Notes under the pieces: model-generated
Seen by the model: only the letters and a program-made list of their open reading frames with translations
What the model was told of the DNA's origin: nothing
Databases searched by the model: none
Part shown: positions 51,036 to 60,166 of the stretch, piece after piece
Position numbering within the stretch: position 1 is the stretch's first letter
Layout of the letters: each line of letters begins with the position of its first letter
Made by a program: the position numbers and the translations under genes
From: Vibrio metoecus
GTDB taxonomy: Bacteria; Pseudomonadota; Gammaproteobacteria; Enterobacterales; Vibrionaceae
Length of the DNA: 64,000 bases
Direction of reading: 5' to 3'
Assembly (NCBI RefSeq): GCF_009665255.1
Contig: NZ_CP035686.1
Coordinates: forward strand, 868,001 to 932,000

Positions 51036-52172
51036 ATGTTTGATTACGAGATCTTACGACTCATTTGGTGGGTGCTGATTGGTGTACTCCTAGTGGGCTT
51101 TGCTATCACCGATGGTTTTGATATGGGCGTCGGTGCCTTAGTTCCTGTTATTGGTAAAACCGATACTGAACGTCGAGTGATGATTAACTCGATTGCCCCA
51201 CACTGGGATGGTAACCAAGTTTGGTTAATTACCGCAGGTGGTGCTCTGTTTGCTGCATGGCCATTAGTCTATGCCACATCATTTTCTGGCTTCTATCTAG
51301 CGATGATTGTGACACTGGCTGCACTGTGGCTGCGTCCTATTGGTTTGGACTACCGTTCAAAAATTGAAAGCACTAAATGGCGTAATAACTGGGATTTGGC
51401 TATTTCAGCTTCCGGATTTATTCCTCCTGTGATCTTTGGTGTTGCGTTTGGTAATTTACTGCAAGGCGTACCATTCCAACTGAGTGATTTTTTGATGCCG
51501 ACTTACCATGGCTCATTCTTCGGTTTGCTCAACCCATTTGCTCTGTTGTGTGGTTTGGTTAGCTTGTTCATGACCTTGCTACAAGGTTCTGCATGGCTAC
51601 AGATGAAAACCACAGCAAATGTACATCAACGTGCACGTACGGTTTCACAGTTGACTGGTTTACTGACAGCGGTGTGTTTTGTGGCTGCAGGTTTCTGGAT
51701 CCAACATATTGATGGTTATGTGCTTGTAGGTGCTATTGATGGCAACGCGGCATCGAACCCACTGAATAAAGAAGTTGTCCGTGAAGCCGGCGCTTGGCTG
51801 CGTAATTTTGAACAAGTGCCAGTATTGTGGTTAGCACCAGCGCTTGGTGTTTTCATGCCATTGCTTGCAGTTCTAGCATCACGCATTGATAAAGGTGGTT
51901 TAGCATTCTTAGCTTCAAGTCTAGGTAACGCAGGCGTTATCTTTACTGCTGGTTTTGCTATGTTCCCATTCATTATGCCTTCAAGCTTGAATCCATCGCA
52001 TAGCCTGACCATGTGGGACTCTACATCAAGTATGTTGACACTTGAACTAATGACAGTGGTTGCGGTAGTTATGGTGCCAATTATTTTGGGTTACACCATT
52101 TGGAGTTACTACAAAATGTTTGGCCGTCTGGATGATAAATTCATCGAAGACAATAAGAATTCACTGTACTAA
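51036..52172 (+). CDS. cydB: Cytochrome bd-I ubiquinol oxidase subunit II
   Basis: A 378-residue partner of CydA (E. coli 379), with the N-terminal FDYEILRLIWWVLIGVLL and TDGFDMGVGALVP motifs and SIAPHWDGNQVWLIT. It has about eight to nine helices. It starts 17 bases after cydA and is followed by cydX. Confidence 0.97.
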   Translation: MFDYEILRLIWWVLIGVLLVGFAITDGFDMGVGALVPVIGKTDTERRVMINSIAPHWDGNQVWLITAGGALFAAWPLVYATSFSGFYLAMIVTLAALWLRPIGLDYRSKIESTKWRNNWDLAISASGFIPPVIFGVAFGNLLQGVPFQLSDFLMPTYHGSFFGLLNPFALLCGLVSLFMTLLQGSAWLQMKTTANVHQRARTVSQLTGLLTAVCFVAAGFWIQHIDGYVLVGAIDGNAASNPLNKEVVREAGAWLRNFEQVPVLWLAPALGVFMPLLAVLASRIDKGGLAFLASSLGNAGVIFTAGFAMFPFIMPSSLNPSHSLTMWDSTSSMLTLELMTVVAVVMVPIILGYTIWSYYKMFGRLDDKFIEDNKNSLY

Positions 52173-52184
52173 GGAGCTGTTATT

Positions 52185-52292
52185 ATGTGGTATTTCGCAT
52201 GGATTCTTGGCGTATTGCTCGCTTGTGCTTTCGGTATCATTAATGCTCTTTGGTTAGAGCACACAGAAATGATGGATAAAGATAGTGAGTAA
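52185..52292 (+). CDS. cydX: Cytochrome bd small subunit CydX
   Basis: A 35-residue single-helix protein, MWYFAWILGVLLACAFG then INALWLEHTEMMDKDSE, matching E. coli CydX (37 residues; MWYFAWILGTLLACSFG). It is needed for stability and activity of cytochrome bd. ATG 52185 follows AAGGAG (52171-52176), and the last eight bases overlap the ybgE start. It is easily missed because of its length. Confidence 0.95.
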   Translation: MWYFAWILGVLLACAFGIINALWLEHTEMMDKDSE

Positions 52293-52590
52293 TTGGTCTG
52301 AAAAGATCCCTCTCTACCATCAAATAATCGATAAGGCCTTGTTTAAGGCCTTATCTTTATTGCTCGGATTTTATAATGCCGCTATGGTGATGTGGGATCC
52401 CAATAGTTATGCTGACAGAGTGGGTGGTTTTAACGCAGTGATTGCCCCGTTGATGATCTGGGCTATATGTACCAGTATGATATTTGGTATTGGCTTCAAA
52501 CCACGTTACTGGTTATGGCAGATCATCTTTAGTCCATATATATCGATGACAATATTAGGCTATCTCACCGTGATTCAAGTCATAAACTAA
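52285..52590 (+). CDS. ybgE: Cyd operon membrane protein YbgE
   Basis: A 101-residue protein with about three hydrophobic segments, starting with GTG 52285 inside the end of cydX. It matches the YbgE family (DUF4024-like small cyd-operon proteins) by position and the blocks LGFYNAAMVMWDP and FGIGFKPRYWLWQ. Its role is not known; it is presumed to help the oxidase. A terminator follows at 52624-52659. Confidence 0.85.
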   Translation: MSNWSEKIPLYHQIIDKALFKALSLLLGFYNAAMVMWDPNSYADRVGGFNAVIAPLMIWAICTSMIFGIGFKPRYWLWQIIFSPYISMTILGYLTVIQVIN

Positions 52591-52623
52591 ATGGTTTCAT
52601 AGTATTGATGAGCTTTTAATCAG

Positions 52624-52659
52624 ATTGACGCTGTGACTTTGAGACAGCGCCAATTTTTT
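52624..52659 (+). terminator. Terminator of the cydABX-ybgE operon
   Basis: An 11-bp stem with one mismatch (52624-52634 with 52644-52654; core CGCTGT/ACAGCG) followed by T6. It separates cyd from the tol-pal operon. Confidence 0.88.
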
Positions 52660-52757
52660 ATCATTAGATAAGAAAACTTTGTACGCTCTTGTACTATCTT
52701 AAGCGAGTTGCGTTATAGTAGCAGCCATTCCTCGGTATATGAGATTTAACCCAAACC

Positions 52758-53165
52758 ATGAACACTTTTCGTTGGCCAGTCACGGTGTATTACGAAGATA
52801 CTGACGCTGGTGGAGTGGTTTATCACGCAAACTATCTAAAATTCTTTGAAAGAGCTCGTACTGAAATGCTGAGAGCTGTTGGTATTAACCAACAGGTTTT
52901 ATTGGAACAAGGTACTGGCTTCGTGGTCAGACATATGGAAATTGATTTTCTTAAAGGGGCAAGATTAGATGAGCACCTTGAAGTAATCACTACCGTGTCC
53001 GAATTAAGAAAAGCTTCCCTAACTTTCTGTCAGGAACTCGTTAATCCTGAGGGTCGTGTGTTGTCTAAAGCAACGGTTAAGGTAGCATGTATTGACAATG
53101 AGAATATGAGGCCAAAAGCGATGCCTCAATTAATCAGTTTGGAGTTTAACTGCAGTGACTGCTGA
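52758..53165 (+). CDS. ybgC: Tol-Pal-associated acyl-CoA thioesterase YbgC
   Basis: A 135-residue hot-dog-fold thioesterase (E. coli 134) acting on acyl-CoA or acyl carrier protein near the membrane. The catalytic Asp is in YYEDTDAGGVVYHANYLKFFERAR, the 4-hydroxybenzoyl-CoA-thioesterase signature. It heads the tol-pal operon as in E. coli. A possible promoter lies just upstream (TATAGT at 52714-52719, with TTGTAC 19 bases before it, wider than ideal). Its end overlaps tolQ by 11 bases. Confidence 0.95.
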   Translation: MNTFRWPVTVYYEDTDAGGVVYHANYLKFFERARTEMLRAVGINQQVLLEQGTGFVVRHMEIDFLKGARLDEHLEVITTVSELRKASLTFCQELVNPEGRVLSKATVKVACIDNENMRPKAMPQLISLEFNCSDC

Positions 53166-53838
53166 TATTTCATTTCTTGACCTTTTTTTACAAGCTAGTT
53201 TTCTAGTAAAAATGGTAATGCTCACGCTGTTGGGTATGTCTGTTGCCTCATGGGCGGCAATCATCAAACGCAGCAAAGTCATCTCTGCGGCAGAGCGTGA
53301 GGCGGATACATTTGAAGACCGTTTTTGGTCGGGTATCGATCTAGGTGCTCTATACCAAGATGTCAAAAAACGTAAAGATGATATTTATGGCATAGAAGAA
53401 ATCTTTTATGCAGGTTTTACCGAATTTGCGCGTTTGCGCAAAACCAACCCAAGTGCACCAGATTTCGTCATGGAGGGTACAGGGCGTGCGATGCGCGTAG
53501 CAGTAGCTCGTGAAGTGGACTCGCTTGAAACCAGTTTGCCATTTCTAGCAACAGTCGGCTCTATCAGCCCTTATATCGGTCTATTTGGTACGGTATGGGG
53601 TATTATGCATGCCTTTATTGCATTGGGTGAAGTCAAGCAAGCAACACTCGCCATGGTTGCTCCAGGCATTGCTGAAGCTCTGATTGCTACCGCGATTGGT
53701 CTTTTCGCTGCAATTCCTGCAGTCATGGCCTATAACCGTTTAAGTAATAAAGTCAGTAAGCTTGAGCATAATTACGCTACTTTCTCGGAAGAGTTCCATA
53801 CCATTTTGCATCGTCAAGCGATGGCAGGTAGAGAATAA
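53155..53838 (+). CDS. tolQ: Tol-Pal proton-channel subunit TolQ
   Basis: A 227-residue inner-membrane protein (E. coli 230) with three helices; five TolQ surround a TolR pair to form a proton-driven motor for outer-membrane constriction during division. The first helix is near 12-35, and the C-terminal pair holds TVGSISPYIGLFGTVWGIMHAF and APGIAEALIATAIGLFAAIPA, with the conserved channel-lining Thr. It starts with GTG 53155 within ybgC. Confidence 0.97.
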   Translation: MTADISFLDLFLQASFLVKMVMLTLLGMSVASWAAIIKRSKVISAAEREADTFEDRFWSGIDLGALYQDVKKRKDDIYGIEEIFYAGFTEFARLRKTNPSAPDFVMEGTGRAMRVAVAREVDSLETSLPFLATVGSISPYIGLFGTVWGIMHAFIALGEVKQATLAMVAPGIAEALIATAIGLFAAIPAVMAYNRLSNKVSKLEHNYATFSEEFHTILHRQAMAGRE

Positions 53839-53842
53839 CGAT

Positions 53843-54286
53843 ATGGCTGGCTATCAACCTAAAAAGCGAGAGATGAAAGCAGAAATTAACGTAGTTCCCT
53901 ATATCGACGTTATGCTCGTTCTGCTGATTATCTTCATGGTAACGTCTCCCTTTGTTACACAAGGGGTTGATGTAGAGTTACCAAAAACACACTCCGCGAA
54001 ATCGGCACAAGAAATGGCGGGTGATAACAGTGATTCCAGCTTTATTATTGTCGAGGTTGATAAAGAGGGAAATGTTGGTCTGAGCGTCAATGATGAAGAA
54101 GTACAACGAGGTTTATCGCTTCAAGATGTGATAGTTCGCGTGAAAGCTGAGTTATCGCTTAAACCAAATTCACCTGTTGCAGTGGGAGGTGATGCTGCCA
54201 CCCCGTACGCAGAAATCGTTTTGGTATTGGACGAGTTGAGTCAAGCTGGCATTCCCAAAGTAGGGCTACTCACGGACCTTAAGTAA
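53843..54286 (+). CDS. tolR: Tol-Pal subunit TolR
   Basis: A 147-residue protein with a single helix carrying the proton-accepting Asp: INVVPYIDVMLVLLIIFMVT (Asp near residue 23). The periplasmic domain follows. ATG 53843 is four bases past the tolQ stop and gives the family start MAGYQPKKREMKAEIN; an upstream extension in the same frame is not used. Confidence 0.97.
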   Translation: MAGYQPKKREMKAEINVVPYIDVMLVLLIIFMVTSPFVTQGVDVELPKTHSAKSAQEMAGDNSDSSFIIVEVDKEGNVGLSVNDEEVQRGLSLQDVIVRVKAELSLKPNSPVAVGGDAATPYAEIVLVLDELSQAGIPKVGLLTDLK

Positions 54287-54303
54287 CAGGTTTAACACTG
54301 AGC

Positions 54304-55374
54304 ATGAAAGAGAATAAGTCCAGAAAAAGTAATGATGCTAAATCGATAACTATTTCGTTGGCTATGCATGGGGCTTTGGTGGTGATCCTGCTCTGGGGCG
54401 CTGATTTCACTATGTCTGACCCAGAACCGACAGGACAGATGATTGAAGCGGTCGTGATCGATCCCCAATTGGTGCGTCAACAAGCTCAACAGATCCGCAG
54501 TCAACGTGAAGAAGCGGCTAAGAAAGAGCAAGATCGATTGGATAAATTACGCCGTGAAAGCGAACAGCTTGAGAAGAATCGACAAGCCGAAGAGGAACGT
54601 ATTCGCCAATTGAAAGAGCAGCAAGCTAAAGAAGCCAAGGCTGCTCGTGAGGCGGAAAAGTTACGAGAGCAGAAAGAGCAAGAGCGGCTAGCATCTGAAC
54701 AAAAAGCACGTGAAGAAAAAGATCGTGCGGCAAAAGCAGAGGCTGAACGCAAAGTTAAAGAAGAAGCAGCCAAGAAAGCAGAGCAGGAACGTGTAGCGAA
54801 AGAAGCTGCTGCAGCGAAAGCCGAACAGCAACGTATTGAACGTGAAAAAGAAGCTAAGCAGGCTGAAGAAAAGGCAAAGCGTGAGAAAGAAATTGCTGCC
54901 AAAGCGGAACAAGATCGTTTAGCCAAAGAAAAGGCTGCGAAAGAAGCCGCCGAGAAAGCGAAGAAAGAAAAAGAAAAGGCCGCTAAAGCGGAAGCGGATC
55001 GCAAAGCCCAAGAGGCAGCTCTGAATGATATCTTTGGTAGCTTGAGCGATGAAAACCAACAAAATAATGCTGCAAAACAACAGTTTGTGACTTCTGAAGT
55101 GGGCCGTTATGGCGCAATTTATACACAATTGATTAAGCAAAATTTGTTGGTAGAAGACAGCTTTCGTGGAAAGCAATGTAGGGTCAACTTACGGCTGATT
55201 CCAACAGGAACTGGCGCCTTACTTGGCAGTCTAAGTATTCTTGATGGTGATAGCCGTTTATGTGCGGCAGCTAAGAGAGCAATCGCACAAGTCGGTACAT
55301 TTCCGCTACCTAAGGATCAGCCAGACGTAGTGGAAAAACTGAAAAATATTAATTTAACCGTAGCACCTGAATAA
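54304..55374 (+). CDS. tolA: Tol-Pal linker protein TolA
   Basis: A 356-residue protein in three parts: an N-terminal helix (about 17-35, ISLAMHGALVVILLWG) including the SxxxH motif that meets TolQR; a very long charged helical domain (about 65-245) rich in Ala, Lys and Glu with repeats like AAKAEADRKA and KEAAEKAKK; and a C-terminal globular domain (about 255-356) with a Cys pair (QCRVNLR and RLCAAAK) that binds TolB and Pal. Such domains are also used as phage receptors; in V. cholerae TolA is the co-receptor for CTX phage. The low-complexity DNA is a natural site of length variation. Confidence 0.96.
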   Translation: MKENKSRKSNDAKSITISLAMHGALVVILLWGADFTMSDPEPTGQMIEAVVIDPQLVRQQAQQIRSQREEAAKKEQDRLDKLRRESEQLEKNRQAEEERIRQLKEQQAKEAKAAREAEKLREQKEQERLASEQKAREEKDRAAKAEAERKVKEEAAKKAEQERVAKEAAAAKAEQQRIEREKEAKQAEEKAKREKEIAAKAEQDRLAKEKAAKEAAEKAKKEKEKAAKAEADRKAQEAALNDIFGSLSDENQQNNAAKQQFVTSEVGRYGAIYTQLIKQNLLVEDSFRGKQCRVNLRLIPTGTGALLGSLSILDGDSRLCAAAKRAIAQVGTFPLPKDQPDVVEKLKNINLTVAPE

Positions 55375-55387
55375 GGAAGGAAGGCTT

Positions 55388-56740
55388 GTGTTTAAGCGAT
55401 TAGTTTTTATTTTGATGCTCATCGGCACTAGCATGACAAGTGTCGCTAATGCTGCATTAGAACTAGTGATCACTGACGGTATTGATTCGGCACGTCCAAT
55501 AGCGATCATCCCTTTTAAATGGGAAGGCGTAACTAAGTTACCAGAAGATATTTCTGGAGTAATTGCCTCAGACTTGCAGCGCAGTGGTAAATTTAGCCCT
55601 GTTCCAACCAGTAAAATGCCACAGACGCCATATAGCGAAGAGCAAGTGAACTTTGGTAAATGGACATCACTGGGCGTTGATTCGTTATTGACGGGTACCA
55701 TTACACAAAACGCCGAAGGTAGCTATGTGATAAGTTATCAACTGGTCGATATTGTGCGTGGGCAGCTCACTCAAGGCCAAAGCAAAGCTCTATCTCAGGA
55801 TGGTCAATTGGTGCTGTCTAAAGATCATGTTTTGTTTAATAAAGTAGCAACCGTTCCTGCATCAAGGATGCGTGAATACGCACACCGCATTGCAGACTTG
55901 GTTTATGAAGAACTGACTGGTGAACGAGGCGCGTTTCTAACACGTATCGCTTACGTTGTGGTCAATGATAAAGATCCATATCCTTATCAATTGAGAATTT
56001 CCGACTACGATGGTTACAACGAACGCTTAGTCTTGCGCTCAAAGCAACCGCTTATGTCTCCTGCTTGGTCTCCTGATGGTCAGACTCTTGCCTACGTCAG
56101 TTTTCAAAATGGGCAAGCCGAAATCTTCATGATGAACATTTACACTGGGCAACGTGACAAGCTGACTTCATTCCCACGTCATAATGGTGCGCCCAGATTC
56201 TCACCAGATGGTAAAACGCTAGCACTGGTTTTATCGAAAACTGGTAATCTACAGGTCTACACGATGGACTTGGCTACACGTCGCTTAAAAGAAGTTACGG
56301 ATGGTCGAGCGAATAACACCGAGCCATTCTGGCATCCAGATGGTAAATCATTAATTTTCACCTCAGATCGAGGTGGTAAACCACAGATTTATCAAGTAAA
56401 TTTATCCGACGGCGCAACCAAGCGTTTAACTTGGCAGGGCAGTCAAAATCTTGGTGGGCAAATTACACCAGATGGTAAATTCTTGGTGATGGTGAATCGT
56501 AGTGATTCCGGCTTCAATCTCGCGAAGCAGGATTTAGAAACAGGGGCAATGCAGATTTTAACAAAAACCTTGTTAGATGAGTCCCCAAGTATTGCGCCGA
56601 ATGGTGGTATGGTGATTTATAGCTCCATCTACAATAAGGCCAACGTCTTGTCGATGGTTTCCATTGATGGACGCTTTAAAGCAAGATTACCGGCAACCAA
56701 TGGGCGCGTACGTGCTCCAGCCTGGTCACCGTTTTTATAA
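55388..56740 (+). CDS. tolB: Tol-Pal periplasmic beta-propeller TolB
   Basis: A 450-residue periplasmic protein with signal peptide (about 1-21, ending SVANA). The N-terminal domain carries ALELVITDGIDSARPIAIIP, and the C-terminal six-bladed propeller shows repeats WSPDGQTLAYVS, FSPDGKTLALVL, WHPDGKSLIFTS and ITPDGKFLVMVN. TolB bridges Pal and TolA. It starts with GTG 55388 after GGAAGG. Confidence 0.97.
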   Translation: MFKRLVFILMLIGTSMTSVANAALELVITDGIDSARPIAIIPFKWEGVTKLPEDISGVIASDLQRSGKFSPVPTSKMPQTPYSEEQVNFGKWTSLGVDSLLTGTITQNAEGSYVISYQLVDIVRGQLTQGQSKALSQDGQLVLSKDHVLFNKVATVPASRMREYAHRIADLVYEELTGERGAFLTRIAYVVVNDKDPYPYQLRISDYDGYNERLVLRSKQPLMSPAWSPDGQTLAYVSFQNGQAEIFMMNIYTGQRDKLTSFPRHNGAPRFSPDGKTLALVLSKTGNLQVYTMDLATRRLKEVTDGRANNTEPFWHPDGKSLIFTSDRGGKPQIYQVNLSDGATKRLTWQGSQNLGGQITPDGKFLVMVNRSDSGFNLAKQDLETGAMQILTKTLLDESPSIAPNGGMVIYSSIYNKANVLSMVSIDGRFKARLPATNGRVRAPAWSPFL

Positions 56741-56771
56741 CAAGTAACTGTTTAATAGAAAGGAATAGAAA

Positions 56772-57290
56772 ATGCAACTGAACAAAGTTCTTAAAGGGCT
56801 ATTGATTGCGCTACCAGTTTTAGCTGTTACCGCTTGTAGTTCAAGCGATGACGCAGCGAACTCAGGCTCTCAAACCAACCAAGCAGCAGTTTCTACTGTT
56901 GACGCAAATGGTTTGAATGCACAAGGTCAACTGACTGAGCAAGAACTAAAAGAACAAGCTCTACGTGAAAACCAAACAATTTACTTCGCATTCGACAACG
57001 CCACTATCGCTAGCGATTACGAAGCAATGCTGGCTGCACACGCTGCTTACCTAGTGAAAAACCCAAGCCTGAAAGTGACTGTTGAAGGTCATGCTGATGA
57101 GCGTGGTACTCCAGAGTACAACATCGCACTGGGCGAGCGTCGTGCTCAAGCAGTATCTAAGTACCTAGAAGCTCTAGGTGTTCAAGCTGGCCAAATCTCT
57201 ATCGTTAGCTACGGTGAAGAAAAGCCTCTAGTACTAGGTCAATCAGAAGAAGCGTACGCGAAAAACCGTCGTGCAGTTCTGGTTTACTAA
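56772..57290 (+). CDS. pal: Peptidoglycan-associated lipoprotein Pal
   Basis: A 172-residue outer-membrane lipoprotein. The lipobox is VTAC with lipidation at Cys22, which links it to the LolCDE pathway encoded upstream in this window. The OmpA-like peptidoglycan-binding domain (about 65-172) has EGHADERGTPEYNIALGERR, containing the Asp and Arg that hold diaminopimelate. Pal is tethered to the cell wall and gathered to the septum by the Tol motor. Confidence 0.97.
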   Translation: MQLNKVLKGLLIALPVLAVTACSSSDDAANSGSQTNQAAVSTVDANGLNAQGQLTEQELKEQALRENQTIYFAFDNATIASDYEAMLAAHAAYLVKNPSLKVTVEGHADERGTPEYNIALGERRAQAVSKYLEALGVQAGQISIVSYGEEKPLVLGQSEEAYAKNRRAVLVY

Positions 57291-57305
57291 TTGAGGTGAT
57301 GCCTC

Positions 57306-58079
57306 ATGTTCAGTAACTTAAAGCACGTTGTTATGCTGATGTTACTGGCAAGTGCAGCGAGCTATGCGCTCGCTGCACCCGCTCCAGTATCTGACCTAGG
57401 TAGCAACGGATCCATTGGTTCTGCGAGTGGTTCGCGGAATTCTGAAATCGAACGGCTAGAACGTTTACTCGAAAACCGTAATCTCATGCAGTTGCAAATG
57501 CAAAAGCAACTCGATGATATGGCGCTTGAAGTCAATGAATTACGGGGACAAATTGAAAAAAACAACTACGACATGCAACAGATGTTGCAACGTCAGCGTG
57601 AGTTGTTTGTAGAACTTGATCGCCTACGTGGTGAACTCAAAACGCCTTCTGCTGCAAGCCAACTTCCCGCAAGTGGTAGTGATGATGCTGCACAAGGTAC
57701 TTTCAGTAGCGATGCAAATGAGCAAGCTGCTTACCAGAATGCTGTTGATCTGATCCTTAAAAAGCGTGATTACGCGGGTGCAATTGCTGCATTCCAGAAG
57801 TTTCAGACTGACTACCCCAATTCAACCTTTTCCGCTAATGCAAGTTACTGGTTAGGTCAGCTCTATTTTGCTAAGAAAGATGACAAAGAAGCGGCGAAAA
57901 GCTTCATTGCTGTTGTCTCTCAGAAAGATTCAAATAAACGGGCTGATGCACTTGTTAAGTTGGGTGATATTGCTAAACGAAATAATAATGCCGAACAGGC
58001 GCGGAAATTTTATCAACAAGCCATCGACGAATACCCTGATAGCGCTTCTGCAAAAATTGCCAAAGAAAGTCTTAAGTGA
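57306..58079 (+). CDS. cpoB: Cell division coordinator CpoB (YbgF)
   Basis: A 257-residue periplasmic protein with signal peptide (about 1-24), a coiled-coil trimer region (about 40-105, RLERLLENRNLMQLQMQKQL), a linker rich in Ser and Ala, and TPR repeats at the C-terminus (about 145-257, AYQNAVDLILKKRDYAGAI). It coordinates PBP1B activity with Tol-Pal during constriction. It is the last gene of the operon, 15 bases after pal, before a strong terminator. Confidence 0.95.
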   Translation: MFSNLKHVVMLMLLASAASYALAAPAPVSDLGSNGSIGSASGSRNSEIERLERLLENRNLMQLQMQKQLDDMALEVNELRGQIEKNNYDMQQMLQRQRELFVELDRLRGELKTPSAASQLPASGSDDAAQGTFSSDANEQAAYQNAVDLILKKRDYAGAIAAFQKFQTDYPNSTFSANASYWLGQLYFAKKDDKEAAKSFIAVVSQKDSNKRADALVKLGDIAKRNNNAEQARKFYQQAIDEYPDSASAKIAKESLK

Positions 58080-58090
58080 GTACTTTAATA

Positions 58091-58121
58091 CAAGAGCTGC
58101 TAATGCAGCTCTTGTTCGTTT
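58091..58121 (+). terminator. Terminator of the tol-pal-cpoB operon
   Basis: A 10-bp perfect stem CAAGAGCTGC (58091-58100) with GCAGCTCTTG (58105-58114), loop TAAT, followed by TTCGTTTT. Confidence 0.92.
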
Positions 58122-58258
58122 TACATTGAGGTAATGTTCAGTAGCCCGTCCTTTTAATTGGTATTACTTTCTCAACCATTGATATCATTCGATTTTGCTA
58201 GAAACTTTATTTAGGGTGTACAATGCGCCGTCTAAGGAAGTTGTGTAGAGCAAGAGCA

Positions 58259-59320
58259 ATGAGCCACATACTCGATACTATTAATACAGTTTATCCATTT
58301 CCCCCTAAACCAACGCCTCTAACGTCCGAGGAAAAGCACAGCTATATTGCGGAGATTAAGCAGCTTCTGGTTGCAAAAAATGCAGTATTGATTGCCCATT
58401 ACTATACCGATCCTGAAATTCAGGCTCTGGCCGAAGCGACGGGTGGATTTGTGGGTGATTCACTGGAAATGGCCAAATTTGGTAACCGTCATCCGGCAAC
58501 GACTCTTATTATTGCGGGCGTCCGTTTTATGGGGGAGTCGGCGAAAATCTTGACTCCAGAAAAATGCATTTTGATGCCGACTCTTGAAGCGGAATGTTCA
58601 CTGGATTTAGGTTGTCCTGCCGATAAGTTCACTGAATTTTGTGATGCGCATCCTGATCACACTGTCGTGGTGTATGCCAATACTTCTGCCGCTGTTAAAG
58701 CACGCGCTGACTGGGTGGTGACCTCTAGCATTGCGCTAGAAATAGTTGAACATCTTGATGCAGAAGGAAAGCCGATTATTTGGGGGCCAGACCGCCACCT
58801 CGGCTCTTACATTGAGAAGAAAACGGGCGCTGAAATGTTGCTTTGGCAAGGTGAGTGCGTTGTGCACGATGAGTTTTCTGCTGATGCATTACGTAAAATG
58901 AAAGCTCTCTACCCAGATGCTGCCATTCTGGTACACCCTGAGTCACCATCGAGCGTAGTTGAGTTAGCCGATGCGGTGGGGTCTACAAGCCAGTTGATTA
59001 AAGCAGCAAAAGCTTTACCACAGAAGAAGATGATTGTAGCTACGGATAAAGGCATCTTCTTTAAAATGCAGCAAATGGTGCCGGATAAAGAGTTGATTGA
59101 AGCGCCTACGGCAGGTGCTGGAGCCACATGTCGCAGTTGTGCTCATTGCCCTTGGATGGCGATGAATGGTTTGCAAGCGATTGCTAAAGCATTGCGTGAT
59201 GGTGGTAAAGAGCACGAAATTTTTGTCGATGAAGCACTTCGAGTTAAGTCTTTGATACCTCTTAACCGCATGTTAGATTTTGCCGAGCAACTGAATATGA
59301 AAGTTAAAGGCAATGCATAA
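58259..59320 (+). CDS. nadA: Quinolinate synthase NadA
   Basis: A 353-residue 4Fe-4S enzyme (E. coli 347) that condenses iminoaspartate with dihydroxyacetone phosphate in NAD synthesis. The start region YPFPPKPTPLTSEEK, AHYYTDPEIQALAE, SLEMAKFG and cysteines in AECSLDLGC, QGECVVHDEF and GATCRSCAHCPWMA match the family. I chose ATG 58259 because the conserved region begins soon after; an in-frame ATG at 58223 would add 12 basic residues and has no better ribosome site. The gene also follows tol-pal in E. coli. Confidence 0.95.
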   Translation: MSHILDTINTVYPFPPKPTPLTSEEKHSYIAEIKQLLVAKNAVLIAHYYTDPEIQALAEATGGFVGDSLEMAKFGNRHPATTLIIAGVRFMGESAKILTPEKCILMPTLEAECSLDLGCPADKFTEFCDAHPDHTVVVYANTSAAVKARADWVVTSSIALEIVEHLDAEGKPIIWGPDRHLGSYIEKKTGAEMLLWQGECVVHDEFSADALRKMKALYPDAAILVHPESPSSVVELADAVGSTSQLIKAAKALPQKKMIVATDKGIFFKMQQMVPDKELIEAPTAGAGATCRSCAHCPWMAMNGLQAIAKALRDGGKEHEIFVDEALRVKSLIPLNRMLDFAEQLNMKVKGNA

Positions 59321-59325
59321 TTACG

Positions 59326-59352
59326 AATGCCCATCATTTGATGGGCATTTTT
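59326..59352. terminator. Terminator between nadA and the UPF0149 gene
   Basis: A 10-bp stem AATGCCCATC (59326-59335) with GATGGGCATT (59340-59349) followed by TTT. It lies five bases after the nadA stop and 33 from the convergent gene's end. Confidence 0.88.
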
Positions 59353-59384
59353 CTGTCAATCGATTGCTTGCAGTGTCTGTTAAC

Positions 59385-59957
59385 TTATTGAGCTTCAGCT
59401 AAATTGACACCGCGTTGTGTTATACCGCATAACATAACCGGAATGGCATTATAGATTTCAGCAAATTGCTCCAATCCTGTGAAACCTTGCTCGTAAAGCG
59501 TCGCGATCGATGTTTCAGGATCGTAGAGCATGCTTAAAGAAAGTAGCACTCCGCCAAGCAGAGTATTATCTGAGCTATTTTCGGGCATCAGAACTTCCCA
59601 ATCATCACGTGCCAACTGCCAGCCTTGGAGCATCCCTTCACAGAAATCACGAACGTTTTGGTTCACGATCTCTGCTTCATCTAATAAATATCCAGTTGGC
59701 CATTGCCAATCGCCTTCAAGCAGTTGTGGCCTTGTTTCATTCCACAGAGAAATGATGTGCTGGAAGTAGTTTTCTAATTGTTCTGCATTGGAGAATGGGG
59801 CGACTTCTTCACCGCCCCATAAGAATGGCAGCCATTCTTCGGGAGGTAAAACGTTTGGACAACAAGCCATTGAGGTGACAAAACCAACCGTTTTTGCATG
59901 GTTGAGCAATTTATCTTCTAATTCGGACTGTTGAAGAATTTCTTGTAAGGTTTGCAT
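59385..59957 (-). CDS. UPF0149 (YecA/YgfB-like) family protein
   Basis: A 190-residue acidic soluble protein. The pattern GFVTSMACCPNVLPPEEWLPFLWGGEE is that of UPF0149, where the short form (YgfB) and a longer form with a C-terminal SEC-C motif (YecA) occur; here the SEC-C motif is missing. The function is not known. It is a single gene, convergent with nadA. Confidence 0.85.
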   Translation of the reverse strand: MQTLQEILQQSELEDKLLNHAKTVGFVTSMACCPNVLPPEEWLPFLWGGEEVAPFSNAEQLENYFQHIISLWNETRPQLLEGDWQWPTGYLLDEAEIVNQNVRDFCEGMLQGWQLARDDWEVLMPENSSDNTLLGGVLLSLSMLYDPETSIATLYEQGFTGLEQFAEIYNAIPVMLCGITQRGVNLAEAQ

Positions 59958-60166
59958 GAGTTCAATGGGTTAAAAAATCAGTGTGAGGATTCTATCTTGA
60001 AAGCATGGTGAGAGCACCCGCTTGTTGGCTCTGTGAAGGATAAAGTCACAATTTGGTCCGCCAGAGTGTTACATAGTGCGCAAGTCGATGGAAAATACCG
60101 CAGAAAACAGAACTGGCAGGAATTATTTCGCTATAATTTTGTAAACAAAAAGTAATTCAGTTGGTT

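Noticed and set aside
54500..55010. Open frames on the minus strand rich in Ser, Ala, Phe and Arg inside tolA
   Set aside because: They are the mirror of the Lys/Ala/Glu-rich helical domain of TolA; long minus-strand frames are expected from that codon pattern.
60032..60050. TGTGA and TCACA halves upstream of cqsR that resemble a CRP site
   Set aside because: The halves are nine bases apart instead of six, so one CRP dimer could not bind both.
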